Source: Silicimonas sp. (GTDB lineage Bacteria; Pseudomonadota; Alphaproteobacteria; Rhodobacterales; Rhodobacteraceae). From it: 64,000 nt of DNA. Positions 8,575-17,342 of the stretch are shown here, one piece after another. The notes beneath the pieces were generated by a model. The model made no database searches and was not told the origin of the DNA. It worked only from the letters and a program-made list of their open reading frames with translations. Location of the stretch: the NCBI GenBank assembly GCA_022826385.1, contig JAJDUZ010000066.1, positions 1 to 64,000 of the forward strand, in the 5' to 3' direction. How positions within the stretch are numbered: position 1 is the stretch's first letter; every line of letters starts with the position of its first letter. A program made the translations under genes and the position numbers.

Positions 8575-10548
8575 TCAGCTGGTGTCGCCGTCGCGCGCCT
8601 TCAAATCATCATCGGTGGTCCGGATCGCAGGGCGATCGCCCACGCGAAACGGCGAATTCTCCTGGTGGTACTGCGCGTTCACCCGGCAATTGTCGCACAT
8701 TTGGATCAACCGCGTGTTGTCGCTGCCCTTGTACATCCAGTGCTTGTCTTCCAGCTTCGCGACAATCGTTTCGATCGTGGAGCGGACACCGAAGGGAACG
8801 CCGCATTCGATGCATTCGAACGGCTCTTCCTCGTTCAGCATCCGATAGGTCAGCGCGTCCTTGCGCAAATCCAGTTGCGGCGTCAGCGTGATCGCGGTTT
8901 CCGGGCAGGTCGAGGCGCAAAGCCCGCATTGCAGACAGGCCGTTTCCTGAAACCGCACCGAGGGTTTCTCGGGGTTGTCGCCAAGCGCACCCGCCGGGCA
9001 AAGCGAGACACAGGCGAGGCAAAGGGTGCAGGCGTCGGTATCGATCTCGATCTTGCCGTAAGGTGCACCGGCGGGCAGCGGGATCACCGCCTCGTCACTG
9101 TTGAGAGCAGTTGCGGCAAGTCGGGTGACGTCGCGGCGCCCGCCAACGGGCAGGATGGTGTCGGCGACGGGATCGCGTGGGTTGGCGGCGTAAAGCGCGG
9201 TTTCCATCGCATCCGGTTCGGCCACGTCCAGCAGGGTTGCGGCATCAGCGCCACCGATCGCCTGCAGCAGGGCAAATTCCGTCTCGATCACCGCGCGGTC
9301 GCTTTTCGGACCGGGCATCACGTTGATCCCGGCAAATCCGACGCCAAGGGCGGCCAACATCTCGGCATGTCCGACGCCTTCAACGGAAGGAACCGCGACG
9401 GGGATTACATTGGCAGGCAGGCCGCGCCCGAACCGGGCCGACAGGCGGATCATCTCGCTGCCCCAGTCGGCATCGTGGAACAGGACGCGTGGTTTGGTGC
9501 CGCCTGCGTCGCGATAGGCCGAGGCCAGCGCACGGAGCCGTGCGAAAAGCGTTCCGACCGGCGGGTCGTCATAGGATGCCGCGCCGGAAGGGCAGACTGC
9601 GGCGCAAGCGCCGCAGCCCGCGCAGATGTCGGGATCAATGGCCACCGTGTCACCCGCCGAGGTGATGGCTCCGGTCGGGCAAACACTCAGGCATTTGCTG
9701 CACCCTTGCCGACTGGCGCGGGAATGAGCGCAAAGTGTTTCTTCGAACCGGATGTAGAGCGGCTTTTCGAAAACTCCCTGCAAGTCGCGTGCCTTTGCCA
9801 CGGCGCGTTCGACGGCGAGGGGATCGCCGGGGTCGGCCCGGACGTAACCTTCGCGCTTGTGATCGGCCGGGAAGAGCGGCCCGGCCCCTCGCAGATCCAG
9901 AATGATGTCGCAGGCGGACTTCACGCCATCCTTCGCCGGGCCGAAAACACCTGCCCCCCGGCCTCCGGGGCGCAGTTCGCGGAAGGCATCGACTTCGATT
10001 TCAAGACCGCCCAACGCCCCCATGGCCCGTTTCAATCCGCCCGAGGTTACGTCGAAACGCCCGTCGGGGGACAGATCATCGGGTGCATCGGTCAAAAGAC
10101 AGGTCACCGCCAGAGTGTCCGACAAACGTTCAGCCACGGGCAACACGACTTCGCCGCGCCCGAGGACAAGACAGGTGCCTTCTGACACCACGTCTTTCGT
10201 CGGCGTCTCGGGGTGTGGCAAGACTGCTTCGGCCAGAAGCGCGGCTTGCTTGGCATGGGCGTTGGTGTCGCTTGTCCAGCCGGCGCGGTCGCGAATGTCG
10301 ACGGTGGCCAGACGAGCGTCGGCGCCCAGTTCTTCGGCCAGTTCCTCGAACAGGTTGGTCATCTGTCCGCAGGCGATCATCGTTGTGCCGTCCGCTTCCA
10401 GCGCGGCACCTGCCACGTCCAGATCCGTGGTGCAAAGCGCGTTGACCGACTTTACGTCAACACCGCCCAGCGCCGCCGCGGCGCGTGCGTCGTCGACTGT
10501 CATCGTGCCCTCGCACGAGCATAAGAGAAGCCTCTCGATCCGTGCCAT
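8575..10548 (-). CDS. 4Fe-4S ferredoxin-type protein of the formate dehydrogenase locus
   Basis: Four-Cys ferredoxin motifs (CSKCLSVCPTGA; CAGCGACAAVCPSGA; CTLCLACVSLCPAGA; CLQCGLCASTCPETA); likely start MARIERLLLCSCEGTM at 10548. Divergent from DUF3305/DUF3306. Confidence 0.85.
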   Translation of the reverse strand: MARIERLLLCSCEGTMTVDDARAAAALGGVDVKSVNALCTTDLDVAGAALEADGTTMIACGQMTNLFEELAEELGADARLATVDIRDRAGWTSDTNAHAKQAALLAEAVLPHPETPTKDVVSEGTCLVLGRGEVVLPVAERLSDTLAVTCLLTDAPDDLSPDGRFDVTSGGLKRAMGALGGLEIEVDAFRELRPGGRGAGVFGPAKDGVKSACDIILDLRGAGPLFPADHKREGYVRADPGDPLAVERAVAKARDLQGVFEKPLYIRFEETLCAHSRASRQGCSKCLSVCPTGAITSAGDTVAIDPDICAGCGACAAVCPSGAASYDDPPVGTLFARLRALASAYRDAGGTKPRVLFHDADWGSEMIRLSARFGRGLPANVIPVAVPSVEGVGHAEMLAALGVGFAGINVMPGPKSDRAVIETEFALLQAIGGADAATLLDVAEPDAMETALYAANPRDPVADTILPVGGRRDVTRLAATALNSDEAVIPLPAGAPYGKIEIDTDACTLCLACVSLCPAGALGDNPEKPSVRFQETACLQCGLCASTCPETAITLTPQLDLRKDALTYRMLNEEEPFECIECGVPFGVRSTIETIVAKLEDKHWMYKGSDNTRLIQMCDNCRVNAQYHQENSPFRVGDRPAIRTTDDDLKARDGDTS

Positions 10549-10619
10549 GATGTCCTCCCGGCGGCCATCTTGCGAGGTTGCTTTGACAAAGTCCATCCGC
10601 CTGTGGTCTCGTCCGGGAT

Positions 10620-11192
10620 ATGGAGGAGACACCGCAAAACCTGACGATCCCCATGGGTGTCGTCTTGCGCCGTCGCCCCGGCGTCACGCGCTGGGCGAAA
10701 TGGGCGTGGACGGCGGTGGCCGTGCTGCCGAACGCCGGGCCGGGCGGCTTCAAAGTGCTGCGCGAGGATGGCGACGTCACCGACTATCACGCCGCCACCG
10801 TGCCGATGGACCTGCACCATACCGAATGCGAGGGCTATCGGACATCGCTGATGATGTCGCCGCCCAGCGTCTTTGTCGTGCTCGACAAGGGCGAGAATGC
10901 GGATAATGAACACGGGATCGCCGTGCATACCGTGACGGCCAGTTCAGATCTTGCGCTTGATTGGCAGGACAGCGCCGAGATGATCGTCGAACCTGTGGCG
11001 ATGCCGGATGCGCTGATCATCACGATCCGCGACTTCTGCGACGCGCATTTCGAGGATGTCCCATTCATCAAGCGCAAGCGCGACAAGAAGCGGGTCGATC
11101 TGGTCGAAGACGGGATCGGTGATGCCCGGATCCGGCAGGTGGCCGATGTCTATCGCAGCCCGTCCTCGATCAAGGGGCGTCGCGATGGGTGA
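10620..11192 (+). CDS. DUF3305 domain-containing protein
   Basis: MEETPQNLTIPMGVVLRRRPGVTRWAKWAWTAVAVLP; typically next to formate dehydrogenase genes. Confidence 0.85.
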   Translation: MEETPQNLTIPMGVVLRRRPGVTRWAKWAWTAVAVLPNAGPGGFKVLREDGDVTDYHAATVPMDLHHTECEGYRTSLMMSPPSVFVVLDKGENADNEHGIAVHTVTASSDLALDWQDSAEMIVEPVAMPDALIITIRDFCDAHFEDVPFIKRKRDKKRVDLVEDGIGDARIRQVADVYRSPSSIKGRRDG

Positions 11193-11733
11193 CGACGATT
11201 TCCTGTCGCGCTGGTCCCGCCGCAAGCGTGCGGTGGCCGAGGAAGAACCGGTTGTCGCGCCCGATCCGGACCCCGAACCAAGCGCCGAGCCCGAGACCGA
11301 GGAGGAAGAGAGCGCGCTTCTTGCCAAGCTGAACCTGCCGGTTCCCGAAAGCCTGCAGTCCGGCGATGACTTTTCGGCCTTCATGGCGGATCACGTCCCG
11401 CAGTTTCTGCGCAAGCGTGCGCTGCGTGTTCTTTGGCGCTCTAACCCGGTCTTGGCGAATCTTGATGGATTGAATGACTATGACGAAGACTTTACGTCAC
11501 CAGAGTTGACCCAAAAAGTGCTGGCGACGGCCTATCAGGTGGGGCGTGGGATTGTCGCAAAGGTGACTGAGACTGAGTCCGTATTGCCACAGGAAGACAG
11601 CGAAGAACCGCTGCCAAAGCCTGTGGAAGAAACGGTCATTCTTTCGGAAAATCAACCGTCTCCGCATACTGTGGCGTACGATGATGACGAACCAGCGCCG
11701 CCACGTCCGCGCCGAATGCGGTTCGAAACCTAA
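11185..11733 (+). CDS. DUF3306 domain-containing protein
   Basis: ATG at 11185 (MGDDDFLSRWSRRKRAVAEEE...FLRKRALRVLWRSNPVLANLDGLNDYDEDFT); overlaps the DUF3305 stop. Confidence 0.85.
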   Translation: MGDDDFLSRWSRRKRAVAEEEPVVAPDPDPEPSAEPETEEEESALLAKLNLPVPESLQSGDDFSAFMADHVPQFLRKRALRVLWRSNPVLANLDGLNDYDEDFTSPELTQKVLATAYQVGRGIVAKVTETESVLPQEDSEEPLPKPVEETVILSENQPSPHTVAYDDDEPAPPRPRRMRFET

Positions 11734-11783
11734 CACATCGCGAAATTGGCATTATTCATAAATTGGCGAATTTATTTGCCCAA

Positions 11784-11800
11784 AGGTCAATTTATGACCT
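11784..11800. promoter_or_regulatory. Palindromic operator-like site AGGTCA-N5-TGACCT
   Basis: AGGTCAATTTATGACCT: perfect 6-bp arms, 5-nt spacer, upstream of the TorD-like chaperone / fdh genes. Confidence 0.6.
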
Positions 11801-11824
11801 AGCGTAGCCTCATGGGAATACTAA

Positions 11825-11841
11825 CGGTCAAAAAATGACCG
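11825..11841. promoter_or_regulatory. Second palindromic operator-like site CGGTCA-N5-TGACCG overlapping the start codon
   Basis: CGGTCAAAAAATGACCG: perfect 6-bp arms, same GGTCA-N5-TGACC core, centre 41 bp from the first site. Confidence 0.6.
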
Positions 11842-12452
11842 GCGTGGGCGCAAAGCCCGAGCTTAGGGAGGATGTCGCGGAAGAAGATCTTCTGCGCGCG
11901 GACCTCTATCGTCTTCTCGCCACTTTGCTGGCCGCTCCGCCAACCTCGGACACGCTGAAAACAGCCGCCTCGTTGTCAGGCGACGGGTCCGAGTTGGGCG
12001 AGGGAATCTCGACATTGGCCAAGCTGGCCGCTGCGACCAGCGAGAAGGCCGCCGAGCGCGAATACAACGCGCTGTTCATCGGCCTCGGGCGCGGCGAGCT
12101 TCTGCCCTTTGCCAGCTATTACCTGACCGGGTTCCTGAACGAGAAACCTCTGGCGCGTCTGCGTGGTCACATGACCGAGCTTGGAATCGAGCGCGACGCG
12201 AAGAACAAGGAACCCGAAGATCATATTGCGACGCTTTGCGAGATCATGTCCGGTTTGATCACTGGCACGTTTGGCGCACCAATGTCGCTGGACGATCAGC
12301 ACGCGTTTTTCAACACCCATGTCGCGACATGGGCGTCACACTTTTTCAAGGATCTGGAGGCCGCCGAAGGCTCGGTCTTCTATGCGCCGGTCGGGAGGAT
12401 TGGCCGCGCATTCATGGAGATCGAGATAGAAGCCTTCCGAATGGAGGCCTGA
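11835..12452 (+). CDS. TorD/DmsD-family molybdoenzyme chaperone
   Basis: LLRADLYRLLATLLAAPP...EREYNALFIGLGRGELLPFASYYLTGFLNEKPLARLR, immediately upstream of fdhA. Confidence 0.85.
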   Translation: MTGVGAKPELREDVAEEDLLRADLYRLLATLLAAPPTSDTLKTAASLSGDGSELGEGISTLAKLAAATSEKAAEREYNALFIGLGRGELLPFASYYLTGFLNEKPLARLRGHMTELGIERDAKNKEPEDHIATLCEIMSGLITGTFGAPMSLDDQHAFFNTHVATWASHFFKDLEAAEGSVFYAPVGRIGRAFMEIEIEAFRMEA

Positions 12453-12500
12453 CTGCAGCAGGCTTCAAAGTAAACGTCCACAGCTAGAGGAGGACCAGCC

Positions 12501-12686
12501 ATGGACGATCAAAAGAAAGAGGGCGCAAGCCGCCGCGACTTTCTCAAACTCGCTGGAACATCGGCACCTGCCGCTGTCGCCGCTGCTGCGGTTGGCAGTC
12601 AGGCTGCCGCCGAAGAAGTTGATGCGGGTTCGGCTCTGAAGAAGACCGATCATGTGAAGAAATACCTGGCTTCGGCCCGGTTCTGA
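12501..12686 (+). CDS. Small formate dehydrogenase-associated Tat-signal protein
   Basis: 61 aa, SRRDFLKLAG Tat motif and Ala-rich h-region, upstream of fdhA; SD-like AGAGGAGG upstream. Confidence 0.8.
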   Translation: MDDQKKEGASRRDFLKLAGTSAPAAVAAAAVGSQAAAEEVDAGSALKKTDHVKKYLASARF

Positions 12687-12699
12687 GGAAGGATTAGCG

Positions 12700-15597
12700 A
12701 TGCTGAGAAAGAAGACAGCAAGCGTTGCCCGCTCGGGCCGCTCAACCTCGATCATGGCGCGGGCCGGTAAGGCCAAGCTGGATCGTCGGACATTCCTGCG
12801 CGGGTCGGGTCTGGCCGTTGGTGGCCTTGCCGCGCTGGGCACCGTCGGTCGCGTCACACCTGCTGCCGCGCAAAGCGCCAGCATGGGCAAGGTCGAGATC
12901 AAGAAATCCGTCTGCACCCACTGCTCGGTCGGCTGTACCGTTCTGGCCGAGGTCGAAAACGGCGTCTGGACCGGTCAGGAACCGGCATGGGACAGCCCGT
13001 TCAACCTTGGTGCACATTGCGCCAAAGGGGCTGCGGTTCGCGAACACAGCCATGGCGAGCGCCGGGTGAAGTACCCGATGAAGCTGGTCGACGGCGAGTG
13101 GACCCGCGTCAGCTGGGACGAAGCAATCAACGAGATCGGCGACAAGATGCTGGAGATCCGCGAGGAAAGCGGACCGGACAGTGTCTATTGGCTGGGCTCG
13201 GCGAAGCACAATAACGAACAGGCGTACCTCTATCGTAAGTTCGCGGCCTATTGGGGCACGAACAATATCGACCATCAGGCACGTATCTGTCACTCGACGA
13301 CGGTTGCGGGTGTGGCGAACACATGGGGCTACGGCGCCATGACCAACAGCTACAACGACATCCACAACAGCCGGGCGATCTTCATCATCGGTGGCAACCC
13401 CGCCGAAGCGCACCCTGTTTCTCTGCTGCATGTCCTCCGTGCAAAAGAGCAGAACAACGCGCCTCTGATCGTCTGCGATCCTCGCTTCACGCGGACGGCG
13501 GCACATGCCGACGAATATGTGCGGTTCCGCCCAGGTTCGGATGTGGGCCTCGTCTGGGGCATCCTCTGGCACATCTTCGAGAACGGTTGGGAAGACAAAG
13601 AGTTCATCCGCACCCGTGTCTGGGGCATGGACCAGATCAAGGAAGAAGTGGCCCGTTGGACGCCCGACGAGGTCGAGCGTGTGACCGGCGTGCCGGGCTC
13701 GCAGCTCGAGCGTGTCGCGCGCACCATGGCCAACAACCGCCCCGGCACCGTGATCTGGTGCATGGGCGGCACCCAGCACACCAACGGCAACAACAACACG
13801 CGCGCCTATTGCGTGTTGCAGCTTGCCCTGGGCAACATGGGAACAACGGGAGGTGGCACGAACATCTTCCGCGGCCATGACAACGTGCAGGGCGCAACCG
13901 ACCTTGGCGTTTTGGCGGATACGCTGCCGGGCTATTACGGCCTGTCGGCAGGAAGCTGGGCGCATTGGGCCCGGGTCTGGGACGAAGACCTGGATTGGCT
14001 CAAGGCACGCTTCAACGTTCTGCCCGGCAAGGGCAAGGACGGTGGCGATCTGCCGATGATGAACGAGCGCGGTATCCCGGTGTCGCGCTGGATCGACGGC
14101 GTTCTGGAAGACAAGGAAAACCTTGTTCAGCCGGACAACACCCGTGCCATGGTCCTTTGGGGCCACGCGCCGAACTCGCAGACCCGCCTGACCGAGATGA
14201 AGACGGCGATGGAAAAGCTCGACATGCTTGTCGTGGTCGATCCGTTCCCGACGGTCTCGGCGATCCTGCAGGACCGCAAGGACGGCGTGTATCTTCTGCC
14301 CGCGACGACCCAGTTCGAAACCCGTGGTTCTGTCACGGCGTCGAACCGCTCGCTGCAGTGGCGCGAGAAGGTGATGGAGCCGCTCTTCGAGAGCCTGCCG
14401 GATCACGTCATCATGGCGAAGTTCGCGAAGAAGTTCGGCTTTGACGACCGGCTCTTCCGCAACATCGCAATGGACGGCGAAGACGAGCCGAACATCGAGG
14501 ACATCCTGCGCGAAATCAACCGCGGCATGTGGACGATCGGCTATACCGGCCAGTCGCCCGAGCGCCTGAAACTGCACATGGCCAACCAGCATACGTTCGA
14601 CAAAACGACGCTGCAGGCCGTGGGTGGCCCGGCCGATGGCGACTTCTATGGTCTGCCATGGCCGTCGTGGGGCACCCCGGAAATGAACCATCCGGGCACG
14701 CCGAACCTTTACGATATGTCGAAGCCGGTCTCGAAGGGTGGTCTCACCTTCCGGGCGCGTTTCGGGGTCGAGAGGGATGGCGACAACCTTCTGGCCGAAG
14801 GCGTCTATTCCGAAGGTTCGGAAATTCAGGACGGCTATCCTGAGTTCACCATGCAGATGCTGATGGACCTTGGGTGGGACAGCGACCTGACGGACGAGGA
14901 GCGCGCTGCGATCGATGCGGTTGCGGGTCCGAAGACCAACTGGAAGACCGACCTGTCGGGCGGCATCCAGCGGGTGGCGATCAAGCACGAATGCGCGCCC
15001 TTCGGGAACGCGAAAGCCCGCGCGGTCGTCTGGACCTTCCCGGATCCGGTGCCGGTGCACCGCGAGCCGCTCTACTCGAACCGGCGTGATCTGGTTGCGG
15101 ATTATCCGACCTATGACGACAAGACCTTCTGGCGGGTGCCGACCCTTTATGCGTCGATCCAGCAGAACGACTTCTCGGCGGATTATCCGATCATCCTCAC
15201 CTCTGGCCGTCTGGTCGAATACGAGGGTGGTGGCGACGAGACTCGCTCGAACCCGTGGCTGGCTGAGCTTCAGCAGGACATGTTCGTCGAGATCAACCCG
15301 CGCACCGCGAACAATATCGGTGTCCGGGATGGCGAGCAGGTCTGGGTCGAAGGCCCCGAGGGTGGCAAGGTCAAGGTGATGGCCATGCTGACCAACCGGG
15401 TGGGCGAAGGCGTTGCCTTCATGCCCTTCCACTTCGGCGGCCATTTCCAGGGCGAGGATCGAAGACACAAGTACCCGAAAGGGGCCGATCCTTATGTACT
15501 TGGCGAAAGCTGCAACACCGCGCAGACCTATGGCTATGACTCCGTGACGCAAATGCAGGAGACCAAAGCCACACTCTGCAAGATCACTGCGGCCTGA
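12700..15597 (+). CDS. fdhA: Formate dehydrogenase subunit alpha (molybdopterin, Tat-exported, Cys-type)
   Basis: DRRTFLRGSGL Tat motif, CTHCSVGC 4Fe-4S motif, QARICHSTTVAG with Cys at the Mo-ligand/Sec position, 965 aa. Confidence 0.95.
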   Translation: MLRKKTASVARSGRSTSIMARAGKAKLDRRTFLRGSGLAVGGLAALGTVGRVTPAAAQSASMGKVEIKKSVCTHCSVGCTVLAEVENGVWTGQEPAWDSPFNLGAHCAKGAAVREHSHGERRVKYPMKLVDGEWTRVSWDEAINEIGDKMLEIREESGPDSVYWLGSAKHNNEQAYLYRKFAAYWGTNNIDHQARICHSTTVAGVANTWGYGAMTNSYNDIHNSRAIFIIGGNPAEAHPVSLLHVLRAKEQNNAPLIVCDPRFTRTAAHADEYVRFRPGSDVGLVWGILWHIFENGWEDKEFIRTRVWGMDQIKEEVARWTPDEVERVTGVPGSQLERVARTMANNRPGTVIWCMGGTQHTNGNNNTRAYCVLQLALGNMGTTGGGTNIFRGHDNVQGATDLGVLADTLPGYYGLSAGSWAHWARVWDEDLDWLKARFNVLPGKGKDGGDLPMMNERGIPVSRWIDGVLEDKENLVQPDNTRAMVLWGHAPNSQTRLTEMKTAMEKLDMLVVVDPFPTVSAILQDRKDGVYLLPATTQFETRGSVTASNRSLQWREKVMEPLFESLPDHVIMAKFAKKFGFDDRLFRNIAMDGEDEPNIEDILREINRGMWTIGYTGQSPERLKLHMANQHTFDKTTLQAVGGPADGDFYGLPWPSWGTPEMNHPGTPNLYDMSKPVSKGGLTFRARFGVERDGDNLLAEGVYSEGSEIQDGYPEFTMQMLMDLGWDSDLTDEERAAIDAVAGPKTNWKTDLSGGIQRVAIKHECAPFGNAKARAVVWTFPDPVPVHREPLYSNRRDLVADYPTYDDKTFWRVPTLYASIQQNDFSADYPIILTSGRLVEYEGGGDETRSNPWLAELQQDMFVEINPRTANNIGVRDGEQVWVEGPEGGKVKVMAMLTNRVGEGVAFMPFHFGGHFQGEDRRHKYPKGADPYVLGESCNTAQTYGYDSVTQMQETKATLCKITAA

Positions 15598-15611
15598 GGA
15601 GGAGAAGAGAG

Positions 15612-16205
15612 ATGGCAAGAGTTAAGTTTCTCGTCGACGCCGAACGCTGCATCGAGTGCAACGCCTGCGTCACCGCCTGTAAGAACGAGCACGAGATTCC
15701 GTGGGGCATCAACCGCCGCCGGGTCGTGACGATCAATGACGGTGACCCGGGCGAACGCTCGATCTCGGTCGCTTGTATGCATTGCTCGGACGCGCCCTGC
15801 ATGGCGGTGTGTCCGGTCGACTGCTTCTATCAGACCAATGACGGTGTGGTGCTGCACTCGAAGGACCTCTGCATTGGCTGCGGCTACTGTTTCTATGCGT
15901 GCCCCTTCGGCGCGCCGCAGTTCCCGCAGGCGGGCAATTTCGGATCTCGCGGCAAAATGGACAAATGTACGTTCTGCGCCGGTGGCCCGGAAGACGACAT
16001 GTCGACGGTCGAGTTCCAGAAATACGGGCGCAACCGCGTCGCGGAAGGCAAACTGCCGATCTGTGCCGAGATGTGCGCAACCAAGGCGCTTCTCGGTGGG
16101 GATGGCGATGACGTCGCCGACATCTATCGCGAACGCGTCGTGGCCCGTGGCTTTGGCTCAGGCGCTTGGGGTTGGGGCACGGCCTACGACCAGAAGGGCG
16201 GCTGA
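15612..16205 (+). CDS. fdhB: Formate dehydrogenase iron-sulfur subunit beta
   Basis: CIECNACVTACKNEHEIPWGINRRRVV, CMHCSDAPCMAVCPVDCF, CIGCGYCFYACPFGAPQFP. Confidence 0.95.
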   Translation: MARVKFLVDAERCIECNACVTACKNEHEIPWGINRRRVVTINDGDPGERSISVACMHCSDAPCMAVCPVDCFYQTNDGVVLHSKDLCIGCGYCFYACPFGAPQFPQAGNFGSRGKMDKCTFCAGGPEDDMSTVEFQKYGRNRVAEGKLPICAEMCATKALLGGDGDDVADIYRERVVARGFGSGAWGWGTAYDQKGG

Positions 16206-16230
16206 TCCAGCCGTCTGAAAACGAAGAATA

Positions 16231-16263
16231 AAGCGCCCCGGCCCTTGCCCGGGGCGCTTGTTT
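16231..16263 (+). terminator. Strong hairpin with short T-run between fdhB and the TPR gene
   Basis: AAGCGCCCCGG-CCCTTG-CCCGGGGCGCTTGTTT: about 10-11 bp GC-rich stem followed by TTGTTT. Confidence 0.75.
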
Positions 16264-16286
16264 GACTGCAATATGACCAACGAGTC

Positions 16287-17291
16287 ATGGAATCTGAGAC
16301 GCGACGCATAAGATCCGAGTTGCCAAGCGGCGACCCGACCCTGCTGAATCGGTTGGCATGGTCACGGCGTTATTCGGACAGTGCTGCCAGCATCGACTTC
16401 GCCAAAACCGCACGCGGTACGGCCACACAGGGAAGCGGCCGACGAAGCCGGGTCCAGCATGGGTTGGCGCTGTGCACCCTGGCATGGCATGCGAAGTGGC
16501 GCGGTGATCTTGATGCGGCGATGGGTTATTGCCTGTCGGCCGAGACCTATTTGCCGGAACGCGAAAACACCGAAGCGCGCGCACGGGTCTATGCCATTCT
16601 GGGCAGCGTTCATTTTGCGCGGAACCGCTTCGACCTGGCGAATTGTGCCCTTGATCGCGGTTTCTGGCTTCTACGTGACATGCCCGACGAAGACGTTGTC
16701 GAGGCGATGGTGGATCTGCTTCTGACCCGGGCGATCGTGCAACGCCACACCGGCGAGCGAGCGCGGGCCGGGATCACGCTGTCGCGTGCTCAGGAACTGA
16801 GCAATGCCGAAATGCAGTCTGGCGTCGAATATTGCACGGCCACATGGCTGCTGACCGACGGCGATGCCGAGGCGGCCCGCATTCGCGGGGTCACGGCGCT
16901 GGAGAATGCGCGCGAGCAGAACAATCATCTGTTGATGCCCTATCTGATGGGGCTTCTTGGTGCGTGCGACGTCAAGTTAGGCCGTCTCGACGAAGCCGGG
17001 CTCAACCTGGACGAAGCAATGGCGCTTGCCGAGGCAAGCGGCGATGACCGTGTGACATGTTTCATCCATCGCCATTTTGCCCAACTCGAAACCGAGCGTG
17101 GCGAACTGGGCGCTGCGAAAGGGCATCTCGAAAAGGCGGCACGTCTGGCCAAGGCACTGAACCATGCGTTTGAACGCAAGCGCATCGCGCTTCAACTTGC
17201 CGATCTCTTCGAGCAGCTGAAGGAATATAAGAAAGCTGTTCATCAGCACAAACTCGCGTGGCGTCTGCAGAACGAAACGCGCATGAGTTGA
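16287..17291 (+). CDS. Tetratricopeptide-repeat-like protein within the fdh locus
   Basis: 334 aa with repeated helical pairs (ARVYAILGSVHFARNRFDLANCALDRGFWLL; LGACDVKLGRLDEAGLNLDEAMALAEASGDD; RGELGAAKGHLEKAARLAKAL); no signal peptide. Confidence 0.7.
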   Translation: MESETRRIRSELPSGDPTLLNRLAWSRRYSDSAASIDFAKTARGTATQGSGRRSRVQHGLALCTLAWHAKWRGDLDAAMGYCLSAETYLPERENTEARARVYAILGSVHFARNRFDLANCALDRGFWLLRDMPDEDVVEAMVDLLLTRAIVQRHTGERARAGITLSRAQELSNAEMQSGVEYCTATWLLTDGDAEAARIRGVTALENAREQNNHLLMPYLMGLLGACDVKLGRLDEAGLNLDEAMALAEASGDDRVTCFIHRHFAQLETERGELGAAKGHLEKAARLAKALNHAFERKRIALQLADLFEQLKEYKKAVHQHKLAWRLQNETRMS

Positions 17292-17342
17292 CGCCGCTGT
17301 TCCGCGCTTTGGCGCAAAGCGGTCATTGGGGAGGAAACCACG

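Noticed and set aside
11746-11774. Possible sigma-70 promoter TTGGCA-N17-AATTTA upstream of the TorD-like gene
   Set aside because: AT-rich stretch with weak -10; not enough to call without start-site mapping.
12742-15618. 958-aa minus-strand ORF opposite fdhA
   Set aside because: The plus strand clearly encodes formate dehydrogenase alpha; the antisense frame lacks recognisable motifs and is a typical high-GC codon-bias artefact.
16273-16288. ATGAC-N6-GTCAT inverted repeat at the TPR gene start
   Set aside because: Only 5-bp arms and a different half-site orientation from the GGTCA-N5-TGACC pair; could easily be chance.
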